A stretch of 12,668 bases of DNA, taken from JBDSTZ01 sp039927975. GTDB taxonomy: Bacteria; Pseudomonadota; Gammaproteobacteria; Burkholderiales; Burkholderiaceae_D. This document shows positions 1-6,440 of this stretch, piece by piece. The first letter of the stretch is position 1; the number at the start of each line of letters is the position of its first letter. Made by a program: the position numbers and the translations under genes. Below the pieces are notes generated by a model that saw only the letters and a program-made list of their open reading frames with translations, ran no database searches and was not told the DNA's origin. The DNA is taken from assembly GCA_039927975.1 (NCBI GenBank), contig JBDSTZ010000575.1, forward strand, positions 1-12,668, given 5' to 3'.

Positions 1-259
1 CGGTTGCGGACAGCACCGGCGTGCCTTTCGGCGCGAAAATATCGATGCCTTCGTGGCGCCGCGCCGGCGCGCGCGCAGCTTGCCAGGTGTCGGTCAGCGC
101 GCGCCGCGTGTCGCCGCCCACCGGCATGCACAACGCGGCGGGGGCGGGCATCGCGTACAGGCGCAGCGCGTAGCGGCCCAGTTCCAGCCAGGGACGGCCG
201 ACGATGAACAGGCCGCTCAGCAGAACGGCAACAACGATGATGCGGATAGACTTGGCCAA
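1..259 (-). CDS. M23 family metallopeptidase, membrane-anchored (N-terminal part, cut by window edge)
   Basis: Only the first 86 codons are present; the gene continues beyond position 1. The reading frame opens with a hydrophobic segment at about residues 5-20 (IRIIVVAVLLSGLFIV), a likely membrane anchor or uncleaved signal. It is followed by about 40 linker residues and then RRHEGIDIFAPKGTPVLSA. This is the start of an M23 (LytM/lysostaphin-type) domain, in which H69 and D73 fit the first two zinc ligands of the HxxxD motif. The expected role is peptidoglycan endopeptidase at the inner membrane or periplasm. The start is probably TTG at 259, because AAAGGTGAG sits about 5 bases upstream. A GTG at 268 is in frame but has its Shine-Dalgarno directly abutting, and TGA lies just before it, so no longer start is possible. 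The remaining ligands are out of view. It is co-directional with the oxidoreductase gene, 211 bp away. Confidence 0.75.
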   Translation of the reverse strand, partial: MAKSIRIIVVAVLLSGLFIVGRPWLELGRYALRLYAMPAPAALCMPVGGDTRRALTDTWQAARAPARRHEGIDIFAPKGTPVLSAT

Positions 260-349
260 GGGGCTCACCTTTCAGGCGTCAGCACTTGCTGCGGGAACCG
301 CAGGCGCCTGGGGCGGCCCTGCGATGCTTCGCATTTTGCCGGTCGATTG

Positions 350-426
350 TGCGTTCGCTATGCGTTCGCTATGCGTTCCCTGTGCCTTCCCCGCGCCTTC
401 TCCCCAGCCTTCTCCCCAGCCTTCTC
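350..426. repeat. Two adjacent short tandem repeats in the intergenic gap
   Basis: An 11-bp unit TGCGTTCGCTA occurs at 350-360 and 361-371, with a partial third copy at 372-378. A separate 12-bp unit CCTTCTCCCCAG occurs at 396-407 and 408-419, with a partial third copy at 420-426. They lie in the 211-bp gap between two minus-strand genes, where the rest of the sequence shows no clear terminator or promoter. Such arrays are typical of slipped-strand duplication; no function can be read from them. Confidence 0.7.
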
Positions 427-470
427 TGCGTGCGCTTGTTGGCTGACTAAAACGTCGGCCGCGCGCCTTT

Positions 471-1445
471 TTACGGCACGATCACCACCTTGCCCGTCAC
501 CTTGCGCGCGGCCATGTCGGCCAGCGCCTCGCCGGCCTGATCGAGCCGGTAGCGCGCCGAGATGCGCGGCCGGATCTTGCCTTCCGAAAGCCAGCCAAGC
601 AATTGGTGCATCGCCGCCATATTGGCTTTCGGCTCGCGCTTGACGAATTCACCCCAGAACACACCCACCAGCGAAGCGCCCTTGAGCAGCGCCAGGTTCA
701 GCGCCAGCCTGGGAATCTCGCCGTTGGCGAAACCGACCACCAGGTAGCGCCCGCGCCAGCCGATCGCGCGGAATGCCGCTTCGGTATAGGCGCCGCCGAC
801 CGGATCGTAGATCACGTCGGCGCCCTTGCCGCCGGTCGCCGCCAGGATCGCCTCGCGCAGATCGCCGCCGCTGTAATCGATCACCGCGTCGGCCCCGTGG
901 TCGCGGCACACCGCCAGCTTGGCCTCGCTCGAGGCGGCGGCGATCACGCGCGCGCCGAGCGCCTTGCCGATCTCGACCGCAGCCAGCCCGACCCCGCCGG
1001 CCGCGCCCAGCACCAGCAAGGTGTCGCCCGCCCGCAAGCCGGCGCGGTCGGCCAGCGCGTGGTGCGAGGTGCCGTAGGTGAGGGAGATGGCGGCGGCGGT
1101 GTCGAAGCCCATCCCGGGCGGCATCGGCATGACCGTGGCGGCCGCCACCACCGCCAGTTCGGCGAACGCGCCCAGCTGGCTGAAAGCGATCACGTGGTCG
1201 CCCGGCGCCACGTGGGTGACATCGGCGCCGACCGCGCGCACCACGCCGGCCAGCTCATTGCCCGGCGTGAAGGGCAGGGCCGGCTTGACCTGGTATTTGC
1301 CCTGGATGATGAGGACGTCGGGGAAATTGACGGCCGCCGCCTTGACCTCGATCAGCACCTCGCCGGCACCGGCGCGCGGCGCCGGCACCTCCTCGACCAC
1401 CAGGCTGTCGGGCAGCCCCCACGCCTTGCAGATCACCGCTTTCAT
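471..1445 (-). CDS. Zinc-independent MDR quinone oxidoreductase (NADPH:quinone reductase family)
   Basis: This encodes 324 residues, a normal length for cytosolic zeta-crystallin/QOR-type medium-chain dehydrogenase/reductases, which reduce quinones or other alpha,beta-unsaturated carbonyls with NADPH. The N-terminal GroES-like domain carries the family pattern NFPDVLIIQGKY (40-51) followed by LPFTPGNELAGVV (57-69). The Rossmann domain has the NADPH loop AAGGVG at 148-153, then GKGADVIYDPVGG. The zinc-ligand cysteines of alcohol dehydrogenases are absent, which supports the QOR branch. The ATG at 1445 is chosen over an in-frame ATG 14 codons upstream because MKAVICKAWG is the conserved family start and GGGAGG lies about 5 bases before it. 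It is divergent from the TIR gene. The natural substrate cannot be read from sequence. Confidence 0.88.
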   Translation of the reverse strand: MKAVICKAWGLPDSLVVEEVPAPRAGAGEVLIEVKAAAVNFPDVLIIQGKYQVKPALPFTPGNELAGVVRAVGADVTHVAPGDHVIAFSQLGAFAELAVVAAATVMPMPPGMGFDTAAAISLTYGTSHHALADRAGLRAGDTLLVLGAAGGVGLAAVEIGKALGARVIAAASSEAKLAVCRDHGADAVIDYSGGDLREAILAATGGKGADVIYDPVGGAYTEAAFRAIGWRGRYLVVGFANGEIPRLALNLALLKGASLVGVFWGEFVKREPKANMAAMHQLLGWLSEGKIRPRISARYRLDQAGEALADMAARKVTGKVVIVP

Positions 1446-1629
1446 TGCCGCCTCCCGGATCGCCTGGCCGACACGCTCGGCCCGCATTCATGATGCCGCA
1501 TTTCCGGTCCCGCGGCGCGCCCAGCCGGGCGGGCGAGCGCGATTGTGCGCGCGCAAAGTGGCACCGGTCGGGCTTGGTACATTCGAGGGTGCGAGCGCGC
1601 ACTTGGCATTTAGTACACAGGAGGTGGAA
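1446..1629. promoter_or_regulatory. Divergent intergenic region with strong ribosome binding site for the TIR gene
   Basis: This 184-bp gap separates the start codons of the oxidoreductase (minus) and the TIR gene (plus), so it should hold promoters for both. A near-perfect Shine-Dalgarno AGGAGGTG at 1619-1626 precedes the TIR ATG. A small dyad GTGCG-AGCG-CGCAC lies at 1589-1602. I could not find a convincing sigma-70 -35/-10 pair for either gene, so the promoter positions remain unassigned. Confidence 0.45.
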
Positions 1630-2238
1630 ATGGCAATCCGTTACGGCTGTTTCTTCAGTTATGCCCACGGGCGCCACGAGTTGATGAACAAGTTCAAGAC
1701 CGCGCTGGCCGATGCCTTGCGCTGCTATCTGGAACCGTACTTCGACACTGAAGACGAACTGTTCATCGACCACGAACAGCTGGGCGGCGGGGACGACCTC
1801 GACCGCCGCATCGCCCGCGCGCTGTGCGAAAGCGTCACCATGATCCTGATCTACACCCCGAAATACGAGGCGCACGCCTACACGCGGCGCGAATACGCCG
1901 CCATGCAATTGCTCGAAGCCGAACGCAGCACCTGGTACCCGATGCCGAGCCACCTGATCATTCCGGTGATCATGACCCAGCATCCGGCCAAGCTGCCGCC
2001 GCAAATCGCCGGCTCGCGCATGTACGTCGATTTTTCGCACTTCACGATGGCCACCGCCGACTTGAAGTCGAACCCCGATTTCCTGCCTGACATCGACAAG
2101 ATCGTCAAGCGCATTGCCACCCATTACGAGTACCAAAAAATGTACACGCCGCCGGGCCACGATTGCAACCAATTCGTGCTTCCCGATGTCCCACCTGAGT
2201 GGCGTGACCTGCCTGTTCTGGCTTTCCCAAAAAAATAA
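1630..2238 (+). CDS. TIR-domain protein (candidate NAD-consuming effector or signalling subunit)
   Basis: The protein has 202 residues. The N-terminus IRYGCFFSYAHG (3-14) fits the first beta strand and box 1 of bacterial TIR domains, which usually read FISY or FLSYA. A helix (19-34), an acidic segment with FIDHEQLGGGDDLDRRI (45-61), and the strand TMILIYTPKY (70-79) follow, as in TIR folds. E88, in YTRREYAAM, sits where the catalytic glutamate of NAD-hydrolysing TIR proteins is expected; this alignment is by eye. Residues 150-202 form a short tail outside the core, ending LAFPKK. There is no signal peptide or membrane segment, so it is probably cytosolic. The start is set by the strong AGGAGGTG 3 bases upstream. 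It is almost certainly co-transcribed with the P-loop/TPR gene 10 bp downstream. Whether it cleaves NAD or acts as a scaffold is not shown by sequence. Confidence 0.78.
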   Translation: MAIRYGCFFSYAHGRHELMNKFKTALADALRCYLEPYFDTEDELFIDHEQLGGGDDLDRRIARALCESVTMILIYTPKYEAHAYTRREYAAMQLLEAERSTWYPMPSHLIIPVIMTQHPAKLPPQIAGSRMYVDFSHFTMATADLKSNPDFLPDIDKIVKRIATHYEYQKMYTPPGHDCNQFVLPDVPPEWRDLPVLAFPKK

Positions 2239-2248
2239 GGAAACATCA

Positions 2249-4705
2249 ATGGAAATCACCCGTTTGACACTGCCGCCGATCACCGCTCCCGGCGACGTGA
2301 CCACCTTTTATTCGTTCGAGGGCGGCGCGGCGCGCAGCAGCGCGCTGTCGAACATGGCGGTGCTGCTGGCGGGCCGCCAGAATGGCAGCGTGCCCGTCCT
2401 GATGATCGACTGGGACACCGAATCTCCCGGCCTGCATCACAGTTTCGGCTGTGGCGGCGAGCGCGACGGCCTGCTTGAATACTTCGAAGCCTGCCGCGAC
2501 CAGCTCAAGCAGCTCGCGCAGCTCGGGCGCGGCCCGGCCGCCGACGACGAGCTACTCGCGCGCGAAGTCCACGAGTCGATCGACTGGGAGCGCTATGTCG
2601 AGCGGGTCGACCAGAGCTGCCCGCTGTACCTGATGCGCGCCGGCCGTTTCGACGACAGCTACGGCGAGCGCGCCGACGGCATGGACTGGGACGCCCTGTT
2701 CGGCGCCTGCCCGGCCCTGTTCCGCTGCTTCGGCGCGCACCTGGCGCGCCAGTTCCGCCACGTGCTGATCGACGCCCGCCATGGCCGCTCGGCCGCCGTC
2801 AGCGTCTGCACCACGCTGTTGCCCGACAAGCTGGTGGGCGTGTTCGGTCCCAGCCAGCGCAGCCTCGACGGCATGGCCGGGGTGGTCCTGCGCGCCATTG
2901 AATACCGCTGCAGCCACGAGGAAGAACAACGCCCGCTGCTCGTCTACCCGCTGCCGTGCGCGGTCGACAGCGGCGACGCCGAACGGCGCCAGCTGTGGCG
3001 CCGCGGCGATCCCGCCAAAGGCCAGGGCGGCTACCAGAGCGCGCTCGAAAAACTGCTGCGCCAGTGCTACGGCATGTCGCAATGCTCGCTCGAGAGCTAC
3101 CTCGACGAAATCCAGTTGCAGCACAGCAGCGTGGTCGGCCCCGCCACGCCCACGCTGGCGCCGCGCGGCGCCGAACACGACGGCGACCGCTTCTCCGTCA
3201 CCCGCACCCTGGGCGCCTTGCTCGACTGGATGGTCGACGGCCGCTTTCCCTGGCAATCGCAGACCGAGGTCGCGCTGCTGGGCCGGATCGACCTCGCCCG
3301 CGCCCGCCTCGCGGTCGACGCCGGCAGCGCGCTGTCGGTGCCGCTGGCCACCGACCTGCAGCGCCTGGGCGAGCTGTACCGCGCCCAGGGCCGCGAGCAG
3401 CAAGCCCAGGACTGTTTCGAGGAAAGCATGGAGTTGCGCCGCCGCCTGCTGGGCGACGACCACGCCGACACCCGCATCTCGCGCGCCAGCCTGGCCGCGC
3501 TGCTGTGCCGCGGCGGCAAGCTGCACGAGGCGCGCTACCAGTACGACGTGCTGATCGACGACTGCCAGCGCCTGCTCGGCGCCGCCCATCCCGACACCCT
3601 GGCCGCGCGCTCCGGCCTGGCCGCCACCATGGCCCAGCTCAAGCAATACGGGCCGGCGCTGGCGCTGCACGAACAGATCATCGTCCAGTGCGAGGAAGCG
3701 CTCGGGCCCGGCCACGCGGTCACGCTCGACAGCCTGGTCGGCCAGGCCCATACCCTGACCCGCTGCGGCGAACTCACGCGCGCGCGCATGGTCTACGAGC
3801 GCGTGCTCGAAGGGCGCGAGCGCCTGCTTGGCAGCGAGCACGAGGACACCCTGCGCTGCACCCAGCAACTGGCGCTGCTGTTGTGCGAGATCGGCGACAT
3901 CGCCAATGCCCGCAAGCTGCAGGAAGGCGTGGTGCGGGCGCGCGAGCGGCATGCCGGCCACGACCATGGCGACACCTTGCAGGCGCGCGAAGCGCTCGCC
4001 GAGATCCTCGCCGCCCAGGGCGACCTGCACGCCGTGCGCAGCATGCAGGAATCGCTGGCCACGGCGCGCGAGCGGCGCTTCGGCTCGGAGCACCCGTCCA
4101 CCCTCAGCATCCAGCTGCGCCTGGCCTCCACGCTGGGCGAGCAGGGCGACCTGGAAGCGGCGCGCCGGCTGCAGCAGCATGTCGTCAACCTGCACGAGCG
4201 CATTCACGGCATGGACGACTTCGAAACCCTGCGCAGTAAAAAAATGCTGGCCGCCACCCTGTCGAACCAGGGTCACAGCGTCGACGCCCGCAAGCTCGAA
4301 GAATCGGTCCGCCTCGGCAACGACCGCCTGCACCAGCTGCGCGGCATGCCGGCCGGCCCGCACGCCTCCGACCAGGGCGCCATCCGGCCCAAGGCCGCCA
4401 TCCTCGAAGCGCGCGGCAGCGCGGCCCATCCCGACACCCTGGGGCACAAATTGTCGCAACTGCAACAATTAATCGATAGCCAAAGTCCGCGCGAGGCGCG
4501 CGAGCTGGCCGACAGCCTGCGCAAGACGGTGTTGCGGCCCAGCGTCACCCATCCGCTGCGCAAGCGCGGGGTGGCGATGATCAAGCAGGTCTACATCCAG
4601 GAAGGCGACAAGGACGCGCTGCTCGCCTTTACCCAGGACGAAGTGTCGTGGCTCGAAGGCGCGCTGATCGAAGCGCACGGCGGCAAGCCGGTCGCGGCGC
4701 AGTAG
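2249..4705 (+). CDS. ParA/MinD-like P-loop domain fused to tetratricopeptide repeats (putative switch/sensor)
   Basis: The protein has 818 residues. Residues 17-240 form a SIMIBI-class (ParA/MinD-like) domain: a P-loop-like segment FYSFEGGAARSSALSN (20-35), a Walker A'-like VLMIDWDTESPGLH (50-63), and a Walker B-like HVLIDARHG (171-179) followed by LPDKLVGVFGPSQRSL. In the relatives I recall, the P-loop reads like FYSYKGGTGRTMALAN; here the leading lysine is E24 and only R29 remains. Residues 240-365 are an uncharacterised linker. From about 367, kinesin-light-chain-type TPRs begin, with the landmark LG..H.DTL recurring every 42 residues, and two degenerate units follow after residue 690. The ATG at 2249 overlaps no upstream gene; AAGG at 2237-2240 overlaps the TIR stop. 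The TPRs probably bind a protein or peptide partner and the P-loop domain may gate the TIR partner; that is inference. It also resembles FxSxx-COOH-system TPR proteins of actinobacteria. Confidence 0.75.
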   Translation: MEITRLTLPPITAPGDVTTFYSFEGGAARSSALSNMAVLLAGRQNGSVPVLMIDWDTESPGLHHSFGCGGERDGLLEYFEACRDQLKQLAQLGRGPAADDELLAREVHESIDWERYVERVDQSCPLYLMRAGRFDDSYGERADGMDWDALFGACPALFRCFGAHLARQFRHVLIDARHGRSAAVSVCTTLLPDKLVGVFGPSQRSLDGMAGVVLRAIEYRCSHEEEQRPLLVYPLPCAVDSGDAERRQLWRRGDPAKGQGGYQSALEKLLRQCYGMSQCSLESYLDEIQLQHSSVVGPATPTLAPRGAEHDGDRFSVTRTLGALLDWMVDGRFPWQSQTEVALLGRIDLARARLAVDAGSALSVPLATDLQRLGELYRAQGREQQAQDCFEESMELRRRLLGDDHADTRISRASLAALLCRGGKLHEARYQYDVLIDDCQRLLGAAHPDTLAARSGLAATMAQLKQYGPALALHEQIIVQCEEALGPGHAVTLDSLVGQAHTLTRCGELTRARMVYERVLEGRERLLGSEHEDTLRCTQQLALLLCEIGDIANARKLQEGVVRARERHAGHDHGDTLQAREALAEILAAQGDLHAVRSMQESLATARERRFGSEHPSTLSIQLRLASTLGEQGDLEAARRLQQHVVNLHERIHGMDDFETLRSKKMLAATLSNQGHSVDARKLEESVRLGNDRLHQLRGMPAGPHASDQGAIRPKAAILEARGSAAHPDTLGHKLSQLQQLIDSQSPREARELADSLRKTVLRPSVTHPLRKRGVAMIKQVYIQEGDKDALLAFTQDEVSWLEGALIEAHGGKPVAAQ
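3347..4318 (+). repeat. TPR array with strict 42-codon (126-bp) period
   Basis: Within the P-loop/TPR gene, the threonine of the DTL landmark falls at residues 408, 450, 492, 534, 576, 618 and 660: seven units with no insertion or deletion. The next landmark, HPDTL, has its threonine at 730, which is 42 plus a 28-residue insertion rich in Gly, Pro and Ala. A further weak unit may follow near residue 768. The repeats are diverged at the DNA level, so this is an old protein repeat and not a recent DNA duplication. Confidence 0.8.
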
Positions 4706-4799
4706 GGACAACGGGGCAGGGCGGCGCGCGGCGCCGTGGATCAGTGGTGTGCGGCAAATTATGTTGTTGATCGGCGAGCGATGAGCCCGTTGCTTCAGG

Positions 4800-4805
4800 T
4801 AAAAT
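4800..4805 (+). promoter_or_regulatory. Possible -10 hexamer (TAAAAT) immediately upstream of surE
   Basis: TAAAAT ends 6 bases before the surE ATG in the context GGTAAAATCGCAGGATG. If it is a -10 box, transcription would start at about the A of the start codon, giving a leaderless or nearly leaderless mRNA. No good -35 lies 16-18 bp upstream. The only ribosome-binding-like sequence, CAGG, abuts the ATG. Confidence is low. Confidence 0.3.
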
Positions 4806-4811
4806 CGCAGG

Positions 4812-5549
4812 ATGAGAATTCTAATCAGTAACGACGACGGTTATCTCGCCCCCGGCATCAACGCGCTGGCCGACGCGCTGGCGGCAATTGCCGAGATCGT
4901 CGTTGTCGCGCCCGACAGCAACCGCTCGGGCGCTTCCAATTCCCTCTCGCTGGATCGCCCGCTGTCGGTCGAACGCGCCGCCAACGGTTTTTATTATGTC
5001 AACGGCACGCCCAGCGACTGCGTCCACATCGCCCTGACCGGCATGCTCGACTACCGCCCCGACATGGTGGTGTCGGGCATCAACAACGGTCCCAACATGG
5101 GTGACGACACCCTGTATTCGGGCACCGTGGCGGCCGCCACCGAAGCTTATCTGTTCGGCATTCCCGCCATCGCGTTTTCCCAGGCCACCCACGGCTGGAC
5201 CCATGTCGACGCCGCCGCCAAGCTGGCGCGCGACATGGTCCTGCGCCGCTTCGACGAGCTCGGCTCGCCGTACCTACTCAACGTCAACATTCCGAACCTG
5301 CCGTACGAGCAGATGGGGCGCTGGTGCCCGACCCGCCTCGGCCGCCGCCACCATTCCGAGCCGGTGATCCGCGCGCAAGACCCGCGCGGGCGCGAACTGT
5401 TCTGGATTGGCCCGCCGGGCGCCGGCAAGGATGCCGGCGAAGGCACCGATTTCCACGCCGTGGCCAACGGCCAGGTCTCGGTCACCCCCTTGCAGATCGA
5501 CCTGACCCATCGCCAGCAACTGTCCGCCCTGGCGCAGGGACTGGCATGA
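4812..5549 (+). CDS. surE: 5'/3'-nucleotidase SurE (survival protein)
   Basis: The protein has 245 residues, close to the usual 245-260. SurE is a cytosolic, divalent-metal-dependent phosphatase that removes phosphate from nucleoside 5'- and 3'-monophosphates and can trim short polyphosphate; it supports stationary-phase survival. The full metal site is visible: D8 and D9 in MRILISNDDG, S39 in APDSNRSGAS, and N92 in SGINNGPNMG. The motif NGTPSDCVHIAL (64-75) is also typical. Its stop codon overlaps the pcm start (ATGA), so the two are translationally coupled. It opens the conserved surE-pcm-nlpD-rpoS block. The ATG at 4812 starts exactly at the family N-terminus and lacks a well-spaced Shine-Dalgarno sequence. 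Confidence 0.97.
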   Translation: MRILISNDDGYLAPGINALADALAAIAEIVVVAPDSNRSGASNSLSLDRPLSVERAANGFYYVNGTPSDCVHIALTGMLDYRPDMVVSGINNGPNMGDDTLYSGTVAAATEAYLFGIPAIAFSQATHGWTHVDAAAKLARDMVLRRFDELGSPYLLNVNIPNLPYEQMGRWCPTRLGRRHHSEPVIRAQDPRGRELFWIGPPGAGKDAGEGTDFHAVANGQVSVTPLQIDLTHRQQLSALAQGLA

Positions 5550-6409
5550 AAGACAAGCCGCGCAGCTTCCCCTTGCCGCTGTCCTCGGTGACCGGCGGCG
5601 CCAGGCCGGCGCCGGCCTACGGACCGAAACCGGTCGCCACCCCGCAGACGGCGACCCAGAACGCCCGCACCGCCCAGCGTCCCCAGTACGCGCCGCCGGC
5701 TGTCAAGCCGGGCCCGGCGCCCGGCATCGGCGCGCGCCGCGACGCCCCGCTGCCGGTCGCCGCGCGGCCCGACCAGATGGTCTCGGACGCGGTGCGCGTG
5801 GCCATGGTCCAGCGCGTCGCGCGCCAGGGCGTGCAGGACGAGCAAGTGCTGCGCGCCTTGGCCGCCGTGCCGCGCCACCGCTTCATCGACGAAGCCCTGT
5901 CGGCCCAGGCCTATATCGACGCCTCGCTGCCGATCGGCCATCAGCAAACCATTTCCCAGCCCTACATCGTGGCGCGCATGATCGAAGTGATGCGCAACGG
6001 CGGCAAGCTGACCCGCGTGCTCGAGATCGGCACCGGCTGCGGCTACCAGGCGGCGGTGCTCGCCTGCATCGCCCAGGAAGTCTATTCGATCGAACGCATC
6101 AAGCCGCTGCACGAATTGGCCAAGAACAACTTACGCCACTTGCGCATTGCTAATCTGCGCTTGCATTACGGAGATGGTATGCTAGGCCTCCCTCAGGCCG
6201 GGCCGTTCGACGGCATCATCCTGGCGGCGGCCGGCCTCGAAGTGCCCCAGGCGCTGCTCGACCAGCTCGCCATCGGCGGCCGCCTGGTGGCGCCCGTGGG
6301 CGCCCAGGTCCAGCACCTGCAACTGATTATCCGAAGCGGCAAGGCCGAATGGACCAGCCAGACGCTCGAGGGATGCCATTTCGTCCCCCTGCGTCCCGGC
6401 ACCGTCTGA
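5546..6409 (+). CDS. pcm: Protein-L-isoaspartate O-methyltransferase with N-terminal extension
   Basis: The protein has 287 residues. Pcm methylates L-isoaspartyl residues formed by protein ageing, using S-adenosylmethionine, and so starts their repair in the cytosol. The catalytic domain runs from about residue 78 to the end: the substrate-side motif GHQQTISQPYIVA (131-143), SAM motif I VLEIGTGCGYQAAVLA (158-173), and the acidic strand VYSIERI (179-185). Residues 1-76 are a Pro/Ala/Arg-rich, low-complexity extension absent from the 208-residue E. coli enzyme. The start is supported by ATGA overlap with surE and by CAGGGA 5 bases upstream. Within codons for about residues 194-217 the codon use turns AT-rich and includes TTA, CTA and GGA, unlike the rest of the gene. 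Confidence 0.95.
   Translation: MKDKPRSFPLPLSSVTGGARPAPAYGPKPVATPQTATQNARTAQRPQYAPPAVKPGPAPGIGARRDAPLPVAARPDQMVSDAVRVAMVQRVARQGVQDEQVLRALAAVPRHRFIDEALSAQAYIDASLPIGHQQTISQPYIVARMIEVMRNGGKLTRVLEIGTGCGYQAAVLACIAQEVYSIERIKPLHELAKNNLRHLRIANLRLHYGDGMLGLPQAGPFDGIILAAAGLEVPQALLDQLAIGGRLVAPVGAQVQHLQLIIRSGKAEWTSQTLEGCHFVPLRPGTV
6175..6183 (+). promoter_or_regulatory. Candidate extended -10 promoter inside pcm, upstream of nlpD
   Basis: TGGTATGCT reads as an extended -10 (TGn followed by TATGCT at 6178-6183). It lies in a locally AT-rich stretch of pcm (about 6127-6195) with rare codons, 258 bp before the nlpD start. The region 17 bp upstream has no clear -35, which extended -10 promoters can tolerate. 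In E. coli, nlpD has promoters upstream within this locus, which makes an embedded promoter plausible but unproven. Confidence 0.3.
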
Positions 6410-6440
6410 ACGCCCGCCGCCGATTGTCGACTTACACAAC

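Noticed and set aside
50..110. Apparent frameshift in the M23 peptidase just before the HEGID motif
   Set aside because: The GC-repetitive stretch is easy to misread; codon positions from the TTG at 259 to the His codon at 55-53 differ by exactly 68 codons, so the frame is continuous.
603..1493. Plus-strand open frame opposite the quinone oxidoreductase
   Set aside because: It is a shadow frame of the minus-strand gene, with a His/Arg/Gly-rich composition and no domain.
1559..1573. Sigma-54-like promoter (TGGCAC, GG-N10-GC spacing) upstream of the TIR gene
   Set aside because: The -12 element reads GGGCT instead of TTGCA/T, and GG/GC at a fixed spacing is common by chance in such GC-rich DNA.
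2552..4468. Long minus-strand open frame (638 codons) opposite the P-loop/TPR gene, and a 427-codon plus-strand frame at 2956-4239
   Set aside because: Both are by-products of GC-rich codon bias: low-complexity Ala/Gly/Arg composition, no recognisable motif, and the overlapping frame has clear domains and repeats.
4722..4736. Hairpin CGGCGC-GCG-GCGCCG after the P-loop/TPR gene as a terminator
   Set aside because: The stem is short and no T-run follows; such palindromes are frequent in this base composition.
1500..4811. Short peptide gene ending in FxSxx, as in actinobacterial FxSxx-COOH systems
   Set aside because: No small open frame with such a C-terminus and no radical-SAM/SPASM maturase gene is present in the window, so that system is not claimed.
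5147..6112. Minus-strand open frame of 321 codons across surE and pcm
   Set aside because: It spans two well-identified genes in antisense and shows no motif.
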